Assembly: GCA_030248195.1 (NCBI GenBank)
Contig: JASAND010020935.1
Location: 1 to 64,000 of the forward strand
Direction: 5' to 3'
DNA: 64,000 nucleotides
From: Trissonchulus latispiculum
Lineage: Eukaryota; Nematoda; Enoplea; Enoplida; Ironidae
Made by a program: the position numbers and the translations under genes. Positions 59,501 through 64,000 of this stretch are shown in pieces; position 1 is the stretch's first letter; each line of letters starts with the position of its first letter. A model generated the notes under the pieces. The model ran no database searches. It was not told the origin of the DNA and worked only from the letters and a program-made list of their open reading frames with translations.

Positions 59501-61636
59501 GTTTTCCTATGTTTAGCACATGTCGGGGTCACCTTTGGAGGACTGTTGTGAATGATAGGGAAAGTTTTGCAACAAGTGCAACTGTCTTGTTTTGGGGACC
59601 TATGGGGACTACAAAATATGTGAAAATGAGAAAAATCTGAAATGGTCGAAAATTCGCGACCCCCTCCCTGAACTCCGAATAATGAATGAGCAGTATATAA
59701 TGGTTTAAAGTTGATATGACCAAAGAGAATCACCACCTTAACAGGCGTGCACACACTTACAGAACCATTGTAATTTGCTGTGTTTAGTCTGTCATAACGA
59801 TCGTTGCTATTTTCTAGAGCTAAAAGTGGAGTGCTAACTCCATCTGTTGATGCCAGAAATACGCCTGATTTTATTAACAGACTACTGCTAATCTATACCC
59901 GATCCAGTGTTATTCCTGTTATCAGTTCTGACCATAAAGTACGCACATGATTTGTTATAAAATGGTATTACAATTTTTGTCAAAGTTGCTGTCATGTTGT
60001 TGCCCCTCCTGTTTTGAGGCTATTTTGCCCTATTTTTGGTGCATTTGCAAGTTTTTTGCACTAAATGATCAATGTAGTTTCTCCTGGTTATGTATTAACA
60101 ATATCACTTACTGGCTTGCTTCAGAAGACCGACCGGCTGGCCAACCGGATTTGCTCTACTCTAGGCCGGCCACCCGCCATCCGGTTTGCCTGCTGGGTGG
60201 CCAGCAGCTTTACACTAGACTTCATTCTAAGAATTCATTCATTAGACTTCTTGTGTTAGGTCACTTTTGTCTTCTTGAAACAGTGGCAAATATTCTGCCT
60301 CTTCCTCTTGTTTTCCATATTCATACGTATTCATTTACAACAGCCTGTGTTTTAAACTATGTGGCATGTTTTAAATACCAACGTTCATTACTGATGGTAG
60401 CTTGCATGTAATGGCTCTGTCTTTATATATTTGATTACAGGCGCTGTCAAGCCTAATGTCTGATCCCCACTTTTATGCTGACATAATGTTTATCCATGAG
60501 GATCCAGCACCGGACAATCACGTTGAGGTAATGCTGTTATGTTAGCAGGGGCGCACTTAGGGGGAGGGGGGCGGCCGCTTCCCCCCGAAATCGGATGTAA
60601 AGGAAAAAGTTTATTGTCCACGCAGGAAATTGAATTTATTTTTGCTTGATTTACCCTCATTTCAGCGTTTTAAACCTTTCAATTGCAACTTAAGATTTTC
60701 AAAAAATTTCTGTGCGTCACTGGCTGTTAGCTACTTTTGGGCGCCGATGCGTAGAATCTACAGTTTCTACTGGAATTAGCATACTATCTATGTAGTAGCT
60801 ATTTATGTTTGTGCATTCCTAGTGTTGCATTTTGCTGGAACTTTTCCAGCTGCTAGTAAAATTTTTTATACAAGTTTGAACTGGTTGAACTCGCAATGCT
60901 AGTGCAAGCAGTAGCAGATTTGATGAAGAAGCTTAATAGATGTGGCGTAGCCAGCCAGCATTTTCAACGGGAGGGGGGTAGGGGGTTCGGATTCCCTGGG
61001 CCCAATCCCTGGCATAGTTTCCGTATTGCGCTAAGTGAAACATGATTGAAGTGGGAGTTAGCCATAAAGGCGCTGAAACGGATGCTTTTATGCCATCCCT
61101 GTACTGGTATGCGATTTTATTTTGGTCAAATTTGAGTTTATCCTGTTTGCTTTGCTATGCTGGAAAATTGTGAGCTGAGTTACGTTGTTTTTCCATATGC
61201 CCCTCGATAATACTATATTCCTAAGTATACAAAGTCAAACTAATGTACCTTCCGTGAGTGAAAGGAAGAGTTCTGCCAATGAAAGCACTTTATTAGTACA
61301 CATGGACATGACATACATACTTGGAATTTGTTTTAGAAAATCTTGGCCAAACTGCACACTGTTCAGCATGACAACTGGCGAGTGCATTCCATTGGTCCTT
61401 CAGCGCGAATGCTCAGCAATACCTTTGCCACCATTCTGAAACATCCAAGGCTGGATTCATCATTTGGTCAAAACTCAGCCAGACGTAGCGAAGGAATGGA
61501 AAGGAGCTCAGCCCCGCCTCGCCTTTCCGTTTTCCGCTCCGAACCTTCCCCTGCTGCCGGTCACGGAGAGACTGCTTCGCCAGAACGCAACTTTGTGCCT
61601 GATTCTCCGATTGCAAGAGCTTCATCTGCAGTTTGA
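40987..61636 (+). CDS. BABAM1: BABAM1 (MERIT40)-like gene, middle exon(s) not found
   Basis: Exons: 40987-41056, 41455-41507, then a gap, 56528-56643, 59818-59938, 60441-60527, 61337-61636 (stop 61634-61636). Phases match at every adjacent junction. The 41-kb exons give CPERI-IVCLDVADD, matching the first strand of the MERIT40 vWA domain (CPEK-IICLDLSEEM in human). The 3' exons encode SDPPTFLKSL, RLLLIYTRS, MSDPHFYADIMFIHEDP and LSNTFATILKHP, which follow the order and spacing of the human C-terminal half (DPREL, RTILVYSR, YFFFDVVYIH, MAKLLAHP). A Ser/Arg/Pro-rich tail of about 50 residues extends beyond the human end. MERIT40 is the scaffold of the BRCA1-A and BRISC complexes with BRE, BRCC36 and Abraxas. 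About 40 residues of the vWA fold, expected between 41507 and 56528, are missing; the N-terminal disordered exon(s) are also unassigned. Confidence 0.7.
41508..43510 (+). other. BABAM1 intron, repeat-filled
   Basis: No exon found. A poly-G family fragment is at 42000-42310 (ends ATAAGCCCAGTAAA and AGAAAAAGCCCAG). A segment at 42440-42840 shows no motif. Confidence 0.45.
42958..43304. repeat. Direct repeat of about 70 bp around GGTTTACGTCTGAAGG
   Basis: The stretch from GCAGCACCGA through GGAGATGTTTATC occurs at 42958-43032 and again at 43234-43304 with a few differences, with G-rich sequence between. Possibly arms of one element or a local duplication. Confidence 0.55.
44509..44716. mobile_element. 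TTAA-bounded fragment related to the 18.7-kb element
   Basis: TTAA at 44509-44512 and 44713-44716. The interior shares GGGACTGGTCCAGAATG, AAAGAGCAC and GGAAACCA-C with 19560-19690, that is, the right end of that element. It is part of the DNA that splits the LINE. Confidence 0.6.
44717..45755. other. Unassigned sequence within the LINE-splitting insertion
   Basis: AT-rich to 45290, then a GC-rich patch (45300-45480) with GGCGGTCGCGGTCATC and GGGCGATCGCGGTCGTTC, which repeat GCGGTCG imperfectly, and CCTAGGTCCGGAGGATCC. No gene recognised. Confidence 0.4.
45761..46066. mobile_element. CAGGGTATTTTT element, short copy, TSD CTTTA
   Basis: The ends CAGGGTATTTTTA and AAAAATACCCTG are flanked by CTTTA at 45756-45760 and 46067-46071. 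It is a 306-bp relative of 14715-15463, including the GGCCCAAATTTTT and CCGGCGGTGCCGG blocks in opposite orientation. Confidence 0.8.
46270..46400. repeat. TTCCTATTTTT low-complexity tract
   Basis: Repeated TTCCTATTTTTTCCTATTTT words, degenerate, immediately before the LINE 3' part. Confidence 0.6.
47626..48995. mobile_element. MULE-like foldback element with 9-bp TSD CATATGTAT
   Basis: The exact 9-bp duplication CATATGTAT stands at 47617-47625 and 48996-49004. The ends start GGTGATACTCCGG, inverted on the right. Inverted arms of about 240 bp (47626-47860 and 48770-48995) each contain four copies of ACTCCGGTAGGCGCACACC at roughly 55-60-bp spacing, pointing outward. The 900-bp centre contains a Harbinger-like fragment (48055-48250, AGCCCGGTTCATGC with GTGCTTTGTCC repeats) and no transposase. 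Long arms plus a 9-bp duplication are hallmarks of Mutator-like elements. The regular repeats are not CRISPR: they are inverted between arms and the spacers are also homologous. Confidence 0.8.
49005..50330. other. BABAM1 intron, no gene recognised
   Basis: A CATC microsatellite (CCATCCATCCATCCATCC, about 49287-49305) and short A/T-rich palindromes. No exon with acceptable splice sites or homology was seen. Confidence 0.4.
50364..50593. repeat. 67-bp direct duplication, 163-bp period
   Basis: The stretch starting TTGCTGGGCTGGTTCC occurs at 50364-50430 and 50527-50593 with a single mismatch. Near-identity suggests a recent local duplication. Confidence 0.7.
50596..50756. repeat. 160-bp nearly pure purine G-rich tract
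   Basis: Almost every base is G or A, with many runs of six to twelve G and very few T. It could form triplex or G-quadruplex DNA and is prone to assembly error. The long open frames crossing it are artefacts. Confidence 0.75.
50896..51219. mobile_element. Poly-G element with CTGGCTTTTTGC / CTAGCTTTTTCC ends
   Basis: CTGGCTTTTTGCTACAAGGGG on the left and TTTGCCTAGGAAAAAGCTAG on the right are imperfect inverses. The interior contains CTTTCCGGCTTCCCCGG, the same internal palindrome as the 16.9-kb element. Confidence 0.55.
51285..51618. mobile_element. Poly-C/G element with GTTTATTTTA ends
   Basis: The left end TGTTTATTTTACTGGAGGGG and right end GCCTAAAATAAACCC are inverse in their outer part. 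The interior repeats AAATTTTTAGGATTTTTG and GAAAACAGGCTATTT, shared with 17060-17230, so it is a relative of the TGAGCC-flanked element. Confidence 0.6.
51619..52747. other. BABAM1 intron stretch with another poly-G fragment
   Basis: A poly-G family fragment lies at 51960-52150 (TTCCGACTTTGCCGG, GGTGAGTGGGGGG). The sequence 52210-52740 is shared in part with 10960-11070 and leads directly into the satellite. No exon supported. Confidence 0.4.
52748..54490. repeat. 148-bp satellite array, about 12 units, 596-bp higher-order period
   Basis: The word GAAATTTTGCATACAAAGG recurs near 52813, 52960, 53112, 53260, 53408, 53556, 53708, 53855, 54003, 54151, 54299 and 54447. Spacing is 147-152, mostly 148. 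Units alternate between two variants (TAGCTAGAAGG and TAGTTGGAAGG), and the 152-bp unit recurs every fourth unit, giving a 596-bp tetramer present about 2.5 times. Each unit carries the palindromic GGTTCAA...TTGAACC block. Open frames through the units are by-products of repetition. Confidence 0.9.
54550..55287. mobile_element. Foldback element with ~180-bp inverted arms (ACAAGTAGGAAAAATGC)
   Basis: The left arm (54550-54735) and right arm (55113-55287) are inverse over nearly their full length, with small indels. Words include GGACAAGATTTAAAATG, GGCTAATATGAGCCGC and GTTTCTCTTGGGCTCATA. The 380-bp centre has only a low-complexity frame. No target duplication was seen at the outermost bases. 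Confidence 0.8.
55421..55698. mobile_element. hAT-like MITE, GTAGCCAG ends, G/C-rich
   Basis: CCTGGCCCGTAGCCAGGAAG on the left and CTGGCTACGCTAGTGG on the right are imperfect inverses of the CAGTGGCGTAGCCAG type seen again at 60940. Poly-C near the left end. No gene. Confidence 0.5.
55735..56450. mobile_element. Palindromic MITE of the 6.1-kb family, interrupted
   Basis: The left flank (GATAGTGCCCCTACAT to GGCCCTCTAATTAGCTGGCATCAG) and right flank (TCAGGCCAACACTGTCTCC to GCGCCCCTACAT) together rebuild the sequence seen at 6118-6215. The interruption is the 55818-56382 element. Confidence 0.7.
55818..56382. mobile_element. Nested MITE with CAAGTTGCGGA repeats, TSD TCAG
   Basis: The ends GGTCCAATTTCATAAAAC and GTTTTTATGAAATTGGCC are inverse, flanked by TCAG at 55814-55817 and 56383-56386. 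The related unoccupied site at 6.2 kb reads GGCACCAGGCCAAC, confirming a single target copy. The interior carries many AAGTTGCGGA and TCCGCAACTT words. No transposase. Confidence 0.85.
56528..61636 (+). CDS. BABAM1: BABAM1-like, C-terminal four exons
   Basis: Four phase-consistent exons encode 207 residues plus the stop. Acceptors are TGTTTAG, TTTCTAG, GATTACAG and TTGTTTTAG; donors are GTAAGT, GTACGC and GTAATG. The second half of the vWA fold is followed by the helical C-terminus that in MERIT40 binds BRE. The long tail (SSAPPRLSVFRSEPSP) is low-complexity and could carry phosphosites, which is inference. Confidence 0.75.
56644..57038 (+). other. BABAM1 intron with poly-G scrap
   Basis: 56840-57000 contains GGGATCCGATTCTGGGG and AAAAATTGCTGATTTTTA, remnants of the G-run superfamily. 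Nothing else. Confidence 0.4.
57039..57121. mobile_element. 83-bp hAT-like micro-MITE
   Basis: TAGTGATGTGCGC (57039-57051) is perfectly inverted at 57109-57121. Between them CCCGCTCCGGAGC and GGAGCGGG pair too, so the whole unit folds into one hairpin. TAGTGATG-type ends are common in hAT elements. Confidence 0.7.
57298..57924. mobile_element. Foldback MITE with TTGATTTGATTCAGTTCGAT repeats
   Basis: GTTTTGATTTGATTC at the left is inverted at the right (GAATCAAAAATCAAAAC). GATT(T/G)GATTCAGTTCGATT-like words recur at least five times within. No gene. Confidence 0.65.
57925..58845. other. BABAM1 intron, no supported gene
   Basis: Two short minus-strand frames (58373-58188, 58147-57935) look faintly protein-like (TAQEIMDYFISVERTSFRRQ) but lack a start context, splice partners or a recognisable domain. 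AT-rich elsewhere. Confidence 0.35.
58846..59670. mobile_element. TTAA-type element, copy 2 (inverse of 30-818)
   Basis: Ends GGGGGGGGGTCGCCGGGTA and GCGACCCCCTCCC. Reverse-complemented it aligns with 30-818 (shared TTTTCACATATTTTGTAG, AACAAGACAGTTGC, TTTCGCGGT-ACC, ATATGAAAGGAAGATG). The TTAA duplications are eroded (TTAG on the left). Middle segments differ by indels. Confidence 0.75.
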
Positions 61637-62368
61637 ATTGTGCCATATTTTGTTTGTAAATTTCCTGTTTTCTTCCATAGCTATCTTATTGTACAGTACT
61701 ATGCTCATGTTGTGCTTTAGTTATTACTGGTTAAAAAATTGTATGTAACGTCAAACTATATATTATACTAGTGCATTCAAGTGTTTAAGGAGTAGTGTTG
61801 GGATTGATCGAAATTTCCCTTGGCTTAGCAGGAGTTTGCCGTTGGTCAGCCAACGACCAATTGGTTGGCGGTTGGCCGTTGTTTAGCTCTTGGCCAGCCT
61901 TGGCTAGCTGGAATTTCAGCAAAATAAGGTTTTACAACACGGCGCATAAAATCAGCAAGTTTGAGCTGGGTCAACGGTCGGTCAGTGGCCAACCGGTTGG
62001 CCATTGTCCATTGACCGTTGGCTTAACTGGGATTTTCCTTCCAATCAGTGACCGCACAGGCTAACACACAACATATTAAGGAGCTCGCTGTAGATTTTAC
62101 CTTGACAAGAGTTGCTGTCTATTATTTTTTATTGTCTTGATTGCCATCCCGCCTTCTATCAAATGAGTAGCAGTAACAACTTTCAGTGCTTAACTAGTAG
62201 ACTATGTTCCAGCTGTATTTACAACATTATTTACACATGCTTTGCTCACTCGCTGTGTGCCAGGACTGATTTTAACTAAAAAATAGAACGAGTTGCTGTT
62301 GGCGGCTGCTCTGGGGGATAATGCTGTTGCATAACTTGTGAAATTTGTCATGCTATCTATCCTGTCTA
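61637..62368. other. 3' flank of BABAM1 with GGTTGGCC-rich repeat
   Basis: 61810-62060 contains repeated GTTGGCC, GGTTGGC and GCCAACGACC words in both orientations, related to 60115-60200 (GGCTGGCCAACCGG) and to the interior of the next element. No clear polyadenylation signal was located for BABAM1. Confidence 0.4.
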
Positions 62369-62371
62369 TTA

Positions 62372-63756
62372 AGCCTAGTTCACAGCCACCAAGTTTCGCG
62401 TCAAGTCAAGTCAAGTCACGTCAAAGTCAGCATTCACAGATAGCTTTGACTTAGCTTGACTTGACTGGACTTTGACTTGAAGCCCTTCAAGTCAAAGTAG
62501 ACCAACGTTCTCCTTTGACTTGAAAACTTGAAAATTCAGCCAATCAGATCGGACATGTCTGTAGTCTATACACCAAACAGGCGAAATTAATTTGTGCCGT
62601 GTGTTTAGTGTTGTTTCGTTTGAAGTTTTTATTCTGTGAATACTACTGTACGGCTATGAAAAACTACCTCTAAAACCTCTAAAAAACTTATTTTGATTTC
62701 GTCGGCGATTTGATTTAGTCCGATTTCGAGCAGCATAAGGCAATTACGAAATGTATCCGGAATGTTGAAAAGGTGGCCAATTGACCATCCTGATTAGGGC
62801 CGGCCGGTCTGGCTCATTCCGGTCAGGCCAGTCCTGCCGGCAGGCCGTCCTCACTGCCCTGGCCGGCCTAGCCGTCTTAATTTTAACTCTTTGTGTACGG
62901 GTGGTGATTGCAGCTTTAGCCGGTCCGTTGACTTCGTGCCTGTCTGCCCGCCCTAGGCCTGCCTAATGGTAGGCCTCCCCTGCCGACTGGTCTTACCGAG
63001 CATCCACGACGGCAACAAGCACTCGTGACTAAAAGTAAAAATCTTGTAAAACTCAGTATTTAAGTAAGGTAGTTAAAGTTTTATTTTTTAATTCGAAAAA
63101 AAACAAGGTCTGAGCTTACTCTGGGTTACCCCAGTAAGCACTACCCCTGCCAATCTAGCAACTTAAACTGTGTACTGCTAAGTGTTCTAGAACACATGAA
63201 TCTACTGATCCGCATAATTTATGCATTCTTTATGCTAAGCTGCAGAACGTTTCCCCTTTTAGGGTCCTCTTGTTATTCTGTGAATACTACTGTACGGCTA
63301 TGAAAAACTACTATTAACACGACTCTACTGAAGATACTCGAATTACTTTGATTGTAAAAATAAATTGAAATTAAAATAAAGCTACAATTGTAAAAACAAA
63401 ATTTTAACAAGTCACACTTTTTATTTAGCAATTTTTCTCAAAACTTATTGCATTTAATTTAGCAATAGAATCATAAACGTTGTTTTAAATGTTTTAATTT
63501 CTAAACTAAACTTTTTAATATTCTAAGTACTCATTAAGCAAAATATCACCAGTTGGGCAAAATTTTGGACAGAACTTAAAGACGGTTAAGACTCTGATTG
63601 GTCAAATTCTTACACTGGGCGGAGCATTGTGACTTCTGTTGTGAATGCCTTCGCGTACCTACTTTTAACTTGACTTAATTTGACTTTGACCTTAACTTGA
63701 CGTGACGTGACTTGACTTGACGTACCTAACTTGACTTGATGGCTGTGAACTAGGCT
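62372..63756. mobile_element. Harbinger-like MITE with TCAAGTCAAG subterminal repeats, TSD TTA
   Basis: The ends AGCCTAGTTCACAGCCA are inverted and flanked by TTA at 62369-62371 and 63757-63759. Both arms carry many TCAAGTCAAGTCA or inverse words. The 1.1-kb interior has a GC-rich GGCCGG-repeat block (62790-63000) and two copies of a 38-bp sequence (TATTCTGTGAATACTACTGT..., at 62630 and 63274). No transposase frame. Confidence 0.85.
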
Positions 63757-64000
63757 TTATGTTGTTTTGTTTACAGAGTAAAAGATATTTCACTTATTCA
63801 GTGTTGCTTGCAGTCGAGGGTTGCTGTAGACGCAAAGTATCGTTGTAGGATGAAGTTTAGGTATAGTCGTCCACAGACATGCGCAGGAGGGGAAATTCTG
63901 GGGGGGGGAGAGGTCCAGGTCTGGGGGGAACCCCCCCCCCCCAGCACATGTATGGTCGTCCAGAGTTCAGGCTCAGGTTTTTACCAACTGCCACCGATCT
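63757..64000. other. Right edge of window, poly-G fragment
   Basis: 63880-63970 shows ATGCGCAGGAGGGG, GTCCAGGTCTGGGG and a run of C, flanked by GTATAGTCGTCCA and GTATGGTCGTCCA in direct orientation. No gene is visible before the end. Confidence 0.4.

Overview
This is nuclear DNA of an invertebrate animal. It is AT-rich, with genes split into short exons (60-480 bp) by GT-AG introns and very dense transposable elements. Animal origin is supported by a DEG/ENaC channel gene, orthologue-like copies of the DNA-damage genes ATRIP and BABAM1 (MERIT40), a BEL/Pao retrotransposon and a CR1/Jockey-type LINE. I cannot name the phylum.

Layout. (1) 1-20.8 kb, plus strand: the 3' part of an ATRIP-like gene. 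Thirteen exons between 1221 and 20731 join with fully consistent reading phases into 851 codons plus a stop, and an AATAAA follows at 20788. Its 5' exons lie left of the window. Its 7-kb intron holds a truncated BEL/Pao element on the minus strand (6.4-10.8 kb). A later intron (16.67-20.05 kb) holds a nest of five elements. (2) 21-25.6 kb: a Harbinger-like MITE, then a GC-rich, frame-broken, gag-like coding block followed by a likely 3' LTR. (3) 27.4-30.5 kb, minus strand: a complete five-exon DEG/ENaC sodium channel gene whose only visible lesion is an 11-bp duplication that shifts the frame. (4) 32-41 kb: a gag remnant, MITEs, two ~1.26-kb copies of one non-autonomous element, poly-G/poly-C-rich elements and a 42-bp minisatellite. 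(5) 41.0-61.6 kb, plus strand: a BABAM1-like gene. Two exons are at 41 kb and four at 56.5-61.6 kb; they are separated by 15 kb in which I could not find the middle of the vWA domain. That gap holds an interrupted LINE, a MULE-like foldback element with a perfect 9-bp target duplication, a 148-bp satellite array and further foldbacks. (6) 61.6-64 kb: a 1.4-kb Harbinger-like MITE with TTA target duplications and more G-rich repeat.

The genes. ATRIP is the obligate partner of the ATR kinase on RPA-coated single-stranded DNA. BABAM1 is the vWA scaffold of the BRCA1-A and BRISC deubiquitinase complexes. Two DNA-damage-response genes therefore flank a DEG/ENaC channel gene in one 64-kb window; whether this linkage means anything is unknown. 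Everything else is mobile or repetitive DNA. The most informative observations are element boundaries defined by exact target-site duplications: TTAA, TTA/TGA, TCAG, TATA, 5-bp, 6-bp, 9-bp and 11-bp classes.
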